Of a stretch of 64,000 nucleotides of DNA, positions 33,910-43,236 are shown one piece after another (within the stretch, counting starts at the first letter, position 1; every line of letters begins with the position of its first letter). The stretch spans positions 107,489 through 171,488 of the forward strand of contig NZ_FRAV01000008.1 of NCBI RefSeq assembly GCF_900142445.1. Direction: 5' to 3'. The translations under genes and the position numbers were made by a program. Origin of the DNA: Chryseobacterium polytrichastri (lineage in GTDB: Bacteria; Bacteroidota; Bacteroidia; Flavobacteriales; Weeksellaceae). A model generated the notes under the pieces. It ran no database searches. It was not told where the DNA came from and saw only the letters and a list, made by a program, of their open reading frames with translations.

Positions 33910-36900
33910 ATGGCTAAAAAAATATTGGGTTTGGATTTGGGTGTTTCTTCAATCGGATGGGCGATTGTTGAAGAAGATGCTAAAAATTCAATGAATAATA
34001 AAATTATAAAGTTAGGAGTGCGGGTTAATCCACTGACTGTTGACGAGCAAATAAATTTTGAAAAGGGAAAACCAATAACAACGAATGCAGGGAGAACTTT
34101 AGCAAGAGGAGCGAGAAGAAATTTACAGAGATTTAAATTAAGAAGACTCCATCTCATTGATATTTTACAAAAAAATAAGATATTGAAACAAACTGACCTG
34201 CTTGCTGAAAGCGGGGGAGATTCAACATTTCAAACTCAAGAAATACGTGCAAAGTCGGCTAAGAAAAAAGTAGAATTATCTGAATTTGCACGAGTCTTAC
34301 TTTTAATTAATAAAAAAAGAGGATATAAAAGTAGCCGTAAAGCCAAAAATGAAGATGAAGGGCAGATTATTGACGGAATGGCTGTTGCTAAAGAATTATA
34401 TGAAGAAAATACAACTCCCGGAGAATATTCTTATGAACTTTTAAAATCAGGTAAAAAACAATTACCCGATTTTTATCGTTCTGATTTACAAGCTGAGTTT
34501 GATCGAGTATGGAATTTCCAAAAACAGTTTTATCCGGAAATTTTTAGTGATAATCTTTACAAAGAATTACAAGGGAAAAATAAAAATGCCACCTGGAAGA
34601 TTTTAGAAATACCTTTTTCATTAGTTGGAATAAAGCAAGTTGGAACACAACAAGATAAAAAGATAGAAAAATGTTTTTGGAGAAGTGAAGCTGTTAAAAA
34701 GCATCTTGATTTTGAAAGTTTGGCTGTTGTTTTTCAGGAGATAAATAGCAATCTTAATAACTCCAGTGGTTATTTGGGAGCTATTAGTGATAGAAGTAAA
34801 GAACTTTATTTCAATAATCAAACGGTTGGAGAATATTTACATTGTCAACTAAAAGAGAATCCTCATAGTAAGCTTAAAAATCAGGTTTTTTATAGACAGG
34901 ATTATCTGGATGAATTTGAAAAAATATGGGAGACCCAATCCAAATATCATGTGCTATTAACGAAAGAACTGAAAAATGAAATCCGTGATGTTGTTATTTT
35001 CTATCAAAGAAAATTAAAGTCTCAGAAAGGATTAATCAGTATTTGTGAGTTTGAAAATCGAGAGATTGAAATTACAGAGAATGGAAAAATTAAAAAGAAA
35101 GAAGTTGGTCTAAAAGTAGCTCCGAAATCTTCACTATTATTTCAAGAGTTTAAAATCTGGCAGGTTCTTAATAATTTACAGTTTCAAAATATTGAATCTA
35201 AAGAAATATTTCCGATTGATTTAGAGTTTAAAGAATCTATTTTTAATGAAGTAAATATAAAAGGAACGATTTCTGCGAAAGCGGTTTTAGATGTATTGGG
35301 ATATTCAGGTAAAGAGTGGAAAACCAATTTTAAAGATATTGAAGGAAATAATACTAACGAAAATTTATATACTGCTTATTTAAAGATTATTGCTAATGAG
35401 GGAATTGAGTTTCCAAAAGAATTTAAATATAATCTTGATGATGATATTAAGGTTTCTAAGATAAGTTGTTCTGCTGGAAAAATAATAGAATTTGTTAGAG
35501 AAAAGTTTTCTGAACTAGGAATAAATACGTCTATTTTAGATTTTAATTCTGAACTGGAAGGAACAAATTTTGAAAAACAAGATTCCTACCAATTATGGCA
35601 TTTACTCTATTCTTACGAAGGGGATGTATCTCCGTCTGGAAACGAAAAATTATATGAACTTTTAGAGAAGAAATTTGGTTTCAGAAAAGAACATTCCATA
35701 ATATTGGCTGATATTGGTTTTCCACAAGATTATGGAAGTTTGAGCACGAAAGCGATGCGAAAGATTATACCACATTTAAAAGCTGGATTACCTTTTGCGA
35801 GGAAATCAGATAATGATACCATACTTTCAGCAACTGCAATGGCTGGTTATAATCATTCAAAGTCATTGACTAAAGAAGAATTAGCAAAAAGAGTTTTGAA
35901 GGAACACTTAGAAATTTTACCTAAAAATTCTCTACGAAATCCTGTGGTTGAAAAAATTCTCAATCAAATGATAAATGTTGTAAATGAAGTCATTAAAGAA
36001 TATGGAAAACCCGATGAAATAAGGATAGAATTAGCAAGAGAGCTTAAAAAGAATGCAGAAGAAAGAGCTAATATGACTTCTGAGATAGGCAAAGCAACCA
36101 TACAGCATCAGAAATATTCAGAAATATTACAAAAGGAATTTGGAATAAAATCGCCTTCAAGAAATGATATTATCCGATATAAATTATATTTGGAATTGTC
36201 AAATAATGGCTTTAAAGATTTATATACAGATGTTCAAATTAAAAGAGAAGAGCTTTTCACAGACAAATATGATATAGACCATATAATTCCGCAATCACGA
36301 TTTTTTGATGACAGTTTTTCGAATAAAGTTTTGGTTCCAAGAGGGGCTAATCTTAAGAAAGGAAATCTAACCGCATTTGATTATCTGGAAAGTGAAGGAA
36401 AAGATACGCTGGGAAAATTCACCAATACCATCACAGAGTTTTATGATAAAGGGATAATCACTAAAGCTAAATATGAAAAACTTCAGAAAAAAGGAACTGA
36501 AATAGGGGATGGGTTTATTGAAAGAGATTTGCGAGATACACAATATATAGCGAAGAAAGCTAAAGAAATTCTTTTTGGAATTACCAATTCTGTGGTTTCT
36601 ACTTCGGGAAGAATTACGGATAAATTGCGTGAAGATTGGAATCTCGTAAACACAATGAAAGAACTGAATTTGGATAAATACAGAAAGCTTGGTTTAACTG
36701 AAACTGTAATTAATTCAAAAGGAGAAGAAAAAGAAAAAATTATAGATTGGAGTAAGAGAAATGACCATCGTCATCATGCGATGGATGCTCTCACTGTTGC
36801 TTTCACTACGCACAATCATATTCAATATCTCAATTATCTAAATGCGAGAAAGAATGAAGCTCATAATCAGCATAAAATGATATCAAATATTGAAAATTTA

Positions 36901-38136
36901 ATTACTAAAGTATTTGAAAAGAAAAATGGATCAAAACAGAGACGGTTTTTAGAGCCAATTCATAATTTCAGAGTTGCTGCTAAAAAGCATTTAGACGAAA
37001 TATTGATTTCACATAAAGCAAAGAATAAAGTTGTTACAAAAAATATAAATAAGATTAAGAAAAAAGGGAGTATTATTTCTAAAATTGAACTTACCCCTAG
37101 GGGGCAACTTCATAAGGAAACTATATATGGGAGTTCTAAATATCTTAAAACCAAAGATGAGAAAGTATCTGGAAAGTTTGATTTAGAAACTATTAATAAA
37201 GTTCAGAATGAAAGGTATAAAAATGCTTTATTAGAAAGATTAAAAGAATTTGGAGATGATTCTAAAAAGGCATTTACAGGTAAAAATATTTTAGCAAAGA
37301 ATCCAATATTTCTGAATATAGAAAAAACGGAACAATTGCCTGAAGTTTTAACTTTAGGTTGGTATGAAATAATTTATACAATAAGAAAATCTATAAATTC
37401 TGATAATTTTAAAGATTATAAAAATATAGATAAAGTTACGGATAAAAAAGTTCGCAATATTTTAACAGATAGATTGAGAGAGTTTAATGGAAATTCCAAA
37501 GATGCATTTTCAGATTTAGAAAAAAATCCTATTTGGTTAAACAAACCCAAAGGAATTGCGATAAAAAAAGTTACGATTACTGGAGTTAATAATGTGGAAG
37601 CTCTGCATTACAAAAAAGATCACTTCGGAAAAGAAATTCTGGATGACAAAGGGCATAAAATGCCTGTTGATTTTGTAAGTACTGGAAATAATCATCACGT
37701 TGCTATTTATGAAGATGCAGTTGGAAATCTACAGGAAAGAGTCTTGAGTTTTTATGAAGCTGTTGAAAGAGTAAACCAAGGATTATCTGTAATTGATAAT
37801 GAATATAACTCTAGTTTAGGTTGGAAATTTTTATTCACGATGAAACAAAATGAAATGTTTTTGTTTCCGTCTGAAGATTTCAATCCTCAAGAAATAGATT
37901 TATATGACGAAAAGAATTTAAGATTAATTTCTAAGAATTTGTTTAGAGTGCAGAAGTTTGGTGAACTTTCGAAATCAGGTTTTTGGTTTAGACATCATTT
38001 AGAAACATCAGTTGATGTAAAAAAGGAATTGAGAAATTTTTCTTATCTAGACTTTTATAGTAAAGATTTTATGAAAACAATAGTTAAAGTTAGACTTAAT
38101 CATTTAGGTAAAATCGTACAGGTAGGAGAATATTAA
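33910..38136 (+). CDS. cas9: CRISPR-associated endonuclease Cas9, type II-C
   Basis: 1408 residues. RuvC-I: KKILGLDLGVSSIGWAIVEE with Asp9. Arginine-rich bridge helix: GRTLARGARRNLQRFKLRRL. RuvC-II: RIELAREL with Glu707. HNH: YDIDHIIPQS (Asp788-His791) with FSNKVLV. RuvC-III: HRHHAMDA (His955-His956, Asp959). All catalytic residues are present. The C-terminal region, ~1060-1400, is the WED/PAM-interacting part and contains an internal duplication (1098-1137 and 1176-1215). Guided by crRNA and tracrRNA it cleaves invading DNA. It heads a cas9-cas1-cas2 operon without csn2 or cas4, which with the length is type II-C. It starts 106 bp from the divergent tracrRNA. Confidence 0.97.
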   Translation: MAKKILGLDLGVSSIGWAIVEEDAKNSMNNKIIKLGVRVNPLTVDEQINFEKGKPITTNAGRTLARGARRNLQRFKLRRLHLIDILQKNKILKQTDLLAESGGDSTFQTQEIRAKSAKKKVELSEFARVLLLINKKRGYKSSRKAKNEDEGQIIDGMAVAKELYEENTTPGEYSYELLKSGKKQLPDFYRSDLQAEFDRVWNFQKQFYPEIFSDNLYKELQGKNKNATWKILEIPFSLVGIKQVGTQQDKKIEKCFWRSEAVKKHLDFESLAVVFQEINSNLNNSSGYLGAISDRSKELYFNNQTVGEYLHCQLKENPHSKLKNQVFYRQDYLDEFEKIWETQSKYHVLLTKELKNEIRDVVIFYQRKLKSQKGLISICEFENREIEITENGKIKKKEVGLKVAPKSSLLFQEFKIWQVLNNLQFQNIESKEIFPIDLEFKESIFNEVNIKGTISAKAVLDVLGYSGKEWKTNFKDIEGNNTNENLYTAYLKIIANEGIEFPKEFKYNLDDDIKVSKISCSAGKIIEFVREKFSELGINTSILDFNSELEGTNFEKQDSYQLWHLLYSYEGDVSPSGNEKLYELLEKKFGFRKEHSIILADIGFPQDYGSLSTKAMRKIIPHLKAGLPFARKSDNDTILSATAMAGYNHSKSLTKEELAKRVLKEHLEILPKNSLRNPVVEKILNQMINVVNEVIKEYGKPDEIRIELARELKKNAEERANMTSEIGKATIQHQKYSEILQKEFGIKSPSRNDIIRYKLYLELSNNGFKDLYTDVQIKREELFTDKYDIDHIIPQSRFFDDSFSNKVLVPRGANLKKGNLTAFDYLESEGKDTLGKFTNTITEFYDKGIITKAKYEKLQKKGTEIGDGFIERDLRDTQYIAKKAKEILFGITNSVVSTSGRITDKLREDWNLVNTMKELNLDKYRKLGLTETVINSKGEEKEKIIDWSKRNDHRHHAMDALTVAFTTHNHIQYLNYLNARKNEAHNQHKMISNIENLITKVFEKKNGSKQRRFLEPIHNFRVAAKKHLDEILISHKAKNKVVTKNINKIKKKGSIISKIELTPRGQLHKETIYGSSKYLKTKDEKVSGKFDLETINKVQNERYKNALLERLKEFGDDSKKAFTGKNILAKNPIFLNIEKTEQLPEVLTLGWYEIIYTIRKSINSDNFKDYKNIDKVTDKKVRNILTDRLREFNGNSKDAFSDLEKNPIWLNKPKGIAIKKVTITGVNNVEALHYKKDHFGKEILDDKGHKMPVDFVSTGNNHHVAIYEDAVGNLQERVLSFYEAVERVNQGLSVIDNEYNSSLGWKFLFTMKQNEMFLFPSEDFNPQEIDLYDEKNLRLISKNLFRVQKFGELSKSGFWFRHHLETSVDVKKELRNFSYLDFYSKDFMKTIVKVRLNHLGKIVQVGEY

Positions 38137-38152
38137 ACTAAAAATGTGAATC

Positions 38153-39381
<1,229 letters not shown>

Positions 39382-39400
39382 ATTTTCAATTCTAAATGTA

Positions 39401-39433
39401 AAAATAACCTACTGATTTATAGTAGGTTATTTT
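39401..39433. terminator. Bidirectional terminator between cas2 and the CRISPR array
   Basis: A 13-bp stem (AAAATAACCTACT and AGTAGGTTATTTT, loop GATTTAT) followed by T-runs on both strands. It ends cas-operon transcripts and would also end array transcripts coming from the right. Confidence 0.85.
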
Positions 39434-39438
39434 TTGAG

Positions 39439-40475
39439 GCTGTGATTAATCACGAAGATAATAATTTTTGAAAGCAATTCACAACTTAGAAATGGTAAGT
39501 CATAATGTTGTTTGAGCTGTGATTAATCACGAAGATAATAATTTTTGAAAGCAATTCACAACATGGAACCAATCAGGCATTTAGAGAATGAGGCTGTGAT
39601 TAATCACGAAGATAATAATTTTTGAAAGCAATTCACAACAAGCTTGTCTTTCTCTTAACAAACGATTGAGCTGTGATTAATCACGAAGATAATAATTTTT
39701 GAAAGCAATTCACAACTAACTGACTTTGCAAAAAGGATGGCAGGTTGCTGTGATTAATCACGAAGATAATAATTTTTGAAAGCAATTCACAACAGTGTTA
39801 AAATACAAGCATTTGCTTCAACAGCTGTGATTAATCACGAAGATAATAATTTTTGAAAGCAATTCACAACACCTCCATAGACGTAACGCCATCAGCTAAT
39901 GCTGTGATTAATCACGAAGATAATAATTTTTGAAAGCAATTCACAACAATCAACACCTCCGCCAATCGAATTAATTTGCTGTGATTAATCACGAAGATAA
40001 TAATTTTTGAAAGCAATTCACAACATAATATGTTTGTTGAGGTTAAAAAGAGTAGCTGTGATTAATCACGAAGATAATAATTTTTGAAAGCAATTCACAA
40101 CCGTACAATCTTCCGGCATGTGATGGTTCCAGCTGTGATTAATCACGAAGATAATAATTTTTGAAAGCAATTCACAACATTAATTCTTTTGGGGAAATAG
40201 ATTCAGTAGCTGTGATTAATCACGAAGATAATAATTTTTGAAAGCAATTCACAACTAACACCCGTAACAACATAGTGATTTTTCGGCTGTGATTAATCAC
40301 GAAGATAATAATTTTTGAAAGCAATTCACAACGCTATAGTAGATGATGAAACAGTCGTTACAGCTGTGATTAATCACGAAGATAATAATTTTTGAAAGCA
40401 ATTCACAATTTGCTGATATGTACAGTTCTGATGGTGTAAGCTGTGATTAATCGCGAAGATAGCAATTTTTTAAAA
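39439..40475 (-). CRISPR. Type II-C CRISPR array, 13 full repeats plus one degenerate
   Basis: Repeats of 47 bp start every 77 bp at 39439, 39516, 39593 and so on to 40363, separated by 30-bp spacers. In type II convention the repeat reads GTTGTGAATTGCTTTCAAAA at its 5' end on the minus strand and ends TTAATCACAGC. Repeats 1-12 look identical; repeat 13 has its last base changed, and a fourteenth at 40440 has diverged after ~35 bp. So there are 13 spacers, all different. The spacer sequences were not recognised. The minus-strand orientation agrees with the anti-repeat in the tracrRNA and a TATCTTCG box within each repeat. Confidence 0.97.
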
Positions 40476-40476
40476 T

Positions 40477-40685
40477 AAGGTATTGAATTTTATGTTGGCC
40501 TTAGAAGAAATAAAAAAAGAGCACACTACTTTATTCTATCCTGATAAAGGTTATTATATTGAACCCAATATTCTAGAAAGAAGATAAATCTGCATCGTAG
40601 AGTTTTAGAATAGCTGGATTATTTTTTGAAAAATAAAAAGAATACTTCATGAATCAGTAAACAAAAAAAGAAGGATGCTGTATAA
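40477..40685 (+). pseudogene. Decayed copy 3 of the S9 peptidase 3' end
   Basis: Begins directly after the degenerate last CRISPR repeat with GGTATTGAATTTTATGTTGG, matching GGTATGGAATTTTATGTTGG at 29878, and follows the peptidase gene to AAGGATGCTGTATAA, similar to the end of copy 2 (GGAGGATGCTATATAG). It contains stops and indels, so it is a dead remnant. It marks the right border of the CRISPR-Cas locus. Confidence 0.8.
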
Positions 40686-40694
40686 GCATCCTTC
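40670..40694. terminator. Strong bidirectional terminator
   Basis: GAAGGATGCT, loop GTATA, AGCATCCTTC: a perfect 10-bp stem, followed by CTTTTT on the plus strand and TTTTTTTG on the minus strand. It ends the minus-strand DUF6520 operon, 8 bp after its last stop. Confidence 0.85.
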
Positions 40695-40701
40695 CTTTTT
40701 A

Positions 40702-40965
40702 TTACTCTACTTTAAATAGAGGAGTTCCACACATCGTTGGACTGATGGGTTGATTCCTTAACTGGGTAGACCCATCTTCCGACCAAAAACATAAATCGAC
40801 TCCGACAGTGTTACATTTCTGATCCGTGATTTCACATAAACCAGTTTGTTGGTTGATATGATAACCGGATACCAATACGGCCTTCTTGTTGTCTGCTGTT
40901 TTAGTGGCCAAAGCAGATCCTGTTCCTATGATTAAAAGGATAGCAGGAATAATTAGATTTTTCAT
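40702..40965 (-). CDS. DUF6520-family small secreted protein
   Basis: 87 residues. Signal peptide MKNLIIPAILLIIGTGSALA, then a short Cys-containing mature part (GYHINQQTGLCEITDQKCNT, CFWSEDGSTQL). Four cysteines suggest disulfides in the periplasm. This matches DUF6520, small Bacteroidota proteins usually encoded beside MauE-like genes, function unknown. It is the last gene of a four-gene minus-strand operon, 34 bp after the MauE gene, and is followed by the strong terminator. Confidence 0.75.
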   Translation of the reverse strand: MKNLIIPAILLIIGTGSALATKTADNKKAVLVSGYHINQQTGLCEITDQKCNTVGVDLCFWSEDGSTQLRNQPISPTMCGTPLFKVE

Positions 40966-40999
40966 AATAAAAGAATTTGGAATAAGTGCCTACTCTTTT

Positions 41000-42511
41000 T
41001 TACAGGTTTTCGGCTTTTCCTGTACTGTAGCTATCAGTTATTTTTTTGTTTAGTTTATATTTAATTAATTCATTTCCAATAATTAGATATAAGGAGCTAC
41101 CATTGACCATCATATTTGAAATGCTGACGTCATTTCTGTTGTAGATATAAAAACTACCCAGATATTCTTGCTTGTCTGTACGATAAATGTCAATAATGGA
41201 AGCTCTTTTCCATGTCTGTGGAGATTCATGTTTGCCAATTAAATTGGATTGATTAAATAAAATACCTCCGTACACCGTGGAACTTTTATTTACTTTTAAT
41301 GGAGGAGCTACCATTTTATAACTTCCGTTTGTAAGTTTCCGGATTTTAACCCGAGCAATGGTGGTTGTATCTATTGTATGAAGTTGGTGCTGTACTTTGA
41401 AATCATTGTTCATAACTATAATTTGATTTCGGTAGCTGTGAATATAGATAAGATTGGATTTTTTTCGGTCGTAAAGCAATTTTCCATCTGAATCAAAAAT
41501 ACCGTCTTTCTGTTTCTTTAGGATATTGGCATATAGATTGACGACTGCTCGACGACTCTTTTCAAGTTTCAGACCTGCCAGTATGAATTGTTTATTTTTA
41601 GTAGCGATGGTTCTAAAAGCAAATTGGGTTGAGTCTAAAGGTATAAATTGATTAAAATATACCTCATTATAACTTATTGTTTTAGCTATAGAATCTTTTA
41701 TACGCCCACGATAAATGACGGGAACGGTGCCATCATATAAATAATAGTAGGGTTTCTGAACTTGTAATTGTACATTTCTAAATTGATAATGGGTATTGTC
41801 AAGGGTAAGCTTACGTGCTGAAGCTCTGATTAAGGTTGTATCTACGGTTGTAAGAATGAGAGGGGATTTGGGATCTCCCAAATATATTTTCTCATTTTCA
41901 ATACCTGCAAGATAATAGGAATCAGCACTTAGTGGCAACGCTTTGGATTTCATTACTGCCGTAGGAATAAATCTCCGCGTAAAATTATTCTCCTTTTTTA
42001 TCATATGCTCTGAAGTCAAAAATAAATAAACAACAGTCCCCGAACTTAGAATAAGTAGTAAACTTATGTTGGAAATCAATCTTGAGGTTCTCGTACTTCT
42101 TTTACGCTCCAATAAAATGATTGCCACTATTAATAGTATTGTACAAATAATATTAAAAGTTAGATGCTGTGTCCAGTTCATGTTTTGTAGTATTCCACCA
42201 CAAGAACAGGGGATGAAATCACTGTAATTCAATATTAGATAGATATAAATGGTAAAAGCTGCCATGAGAAAAAGTGAAGCATACAATCCTAGAAGTCTTG
42301 TTCTTAAAAAAGACAACGCTATAACGATGATTAATTCTATAATAATTGTGCTGTAAGATATCAATCCCGCATATGTACTCAGTAATGGGGACTGCGCAAT
42401 CTGGACCTGAAAGTTTTCAAAATCCATTATTTTACTTATGGCTGCATAACAGAATAAGAGGATGAAGAAATAGGATGTGATGTTAGGAATCTTAAGAATT
42501 ACATTTTTCAT
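41000..42511 (-). CDS. MauE/DoxX-like membrane protein with large extracytoplasmic domain
   Basis: 503 residues. Residues ~10-150 form four membrane helices of the MauE/DoxX type (FFILLFCYAAISKIMDFENF, IIIELIIVIALSFL, LYASLFLMAAFTIYIYLIL, FNIICTILLIVAIILL) with the motif PCSCGG (Cys102, Cys104) between helices, as in redox-associated members. A further helix (~145-165) precedes a ~320-residue extracytoplasmic region of probable beta-propeller type. It is likely to act in thiol-redox handling of a secreted partner. The small Cys-rich DUF6520 and lipoprotein neighbours fit such a role, which is not proven. Confidence 0.75.
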   Translation of the reverse strand: MKNVILKIPNITSYFFILLFCYAAISKIMDFENFQVQIAQSPLLSTYAGLISYSTIIIELIIVIALSFLRTRLLGLYASLFLMAAFTIYIYLILNYSDFIPCSCGGILQNMNWTQHLTFNIICTILLIVAIILLERKRSTRTSRLISNISLLLILSSGTVVYLFLTSEHMIKKENNFTRRFIPTAVMKSKALPLSADSYYLAGIENEKIYLGDPKSPLILTTVDTTLIRASARKLTLDNTHYQFRNVQLQVQKPYYYLYDGTVPVIYRGRIKDSIAKTISYNEVYFNQFIPLDSTQFAFRTIATKNKQFILAGLKLEKSRRAVVNLYANILKKQKDGIFDSDGKLLYDRKKSNLIYIHSYRNQIIVMNNDFKVQHQLHTIDTTTIARVKIRKLTNGSYKMVAPPLKVNKSSTVYGGILFNQSNLIGKHESPQTWKRASIIDIYRTDKQEYLGSFYIYNRNDVSISNMMVNGSSLYLIIGNELIKYKLNKKITDSYSTGKAENL

Positions 42512-42532
42512 GATAATATTTTTATACTGTTA

Positions 42533-42724
42533 TCAACCGACCTGTATGAGTTTCCATTGGATTATTTTTCCAAAGTACTTAGGCATTTGACTGCCCTTTG
42601 CAACAGGGCAGGTGGTTCTGAAATTGCCTGTACTTTCCCAAATTCCACTGATAGGGCAGGACGTTCCTGTTGTACGAAGGATTGATTTTGTACAAAGATT
42701 CTGTGGCTCAGTTTTGCTTGTCAT
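42533..42724 (-). CDS. Small Cys-containing protein of the MauE operon
   Basis: 63 residues. Its ATG overlaps the stop of the lipoprotein gene (ATGA at 42724), a sign of coupled translation. It has three cysteines (NLCTKS, TSCPIS, TTCPVA) and a C-terminal KYFGKIIQWKLIQVG, with no clear signal peptide. No family was recognised. Coupling and position between lipoprotein and MauE genes make it likely to be real. Confidence 0.5.
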   Translation of the reverse strand: MTSKTEPQNLCTKSILRTTGTSCPISGIWESTGNFRTTCPVAKGSQMPKYFGKIIQWKLIQVG

Positions 42725-42960
42725 TTGGTTTCTGATTTAAGCTTCCAATCCTGTCCATCTTTTATGGGTGGATCAATTTCGTTACTGTCTGGAATCTTTA
42801 AAGAGTCTCCATTTTTTAGGTTTTCACCTTCGTTTTTTGTTTCCTGTTTGATCGTCAAATTAGGAGTTTCAGAAGCCGTAATTGTTTCATCTGACTCTCT
42901 GCAAGAAGAGAGAGATAATGTGCATAATAAAAGGGTTGTTATTGAGATAAACTTTTTCAT
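42721..42960 (-). CDS. Small lipoprotein of the MauE operon
   Basis: 79 residues. Lipoprotein signal MKKFISITTLLLCTLSLSSC with Cys20 as the lipidation site. The mature part is acidic, Asn/Glu/Lys-rich and probably disordered (ETKNEGENLKNGDSLKIPDS), ending PPIKDGQDWKLKSETK. Short lipoproteins of this type occur upstream of MauE/DUF6520 genes in Chryseobacterium-like genomes. It is the first gene of the operon. Function unknown. Confidence 0.65.
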   Translation of the reverse strand: MKKFISITTLLLCTLSLSSCRESDETITASETPNLTIKQETKNEGENLKNGDSLKIPDSNEIDPPIKDGQDWKLKSETK

Positions 42961-43236
42961 GGTAATTGATTTTTAAGGTTATCTCGGCCGAGTTTTTAGT
43001 GGAATTCCTGAGTCAAAGATATTGGACTAAAAGCCCCTGAAAAAGTGTTTATAGGCATTGTTTAAAAATTCATACGTCATGATTTTTAAATTTTGACAGA
43101 TCCTTACAGTAATAAATGTTTATTAATAGGAATCTATAGGGATATATCTTGATTTAATGAATAACTTATTGTTATTCAATGTTTTTTATTCTAATTTGTT
43201 TAATTTTGGAATGATCCATTTCCCAAAAATACCATT

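Noticed and set aside
39486..40439. Spacers matching other parts of the window (self-targeting)
   Set aside because: No match was seen by eye; a full alignment of each 30-mer against the genome and phage databases would be needed.
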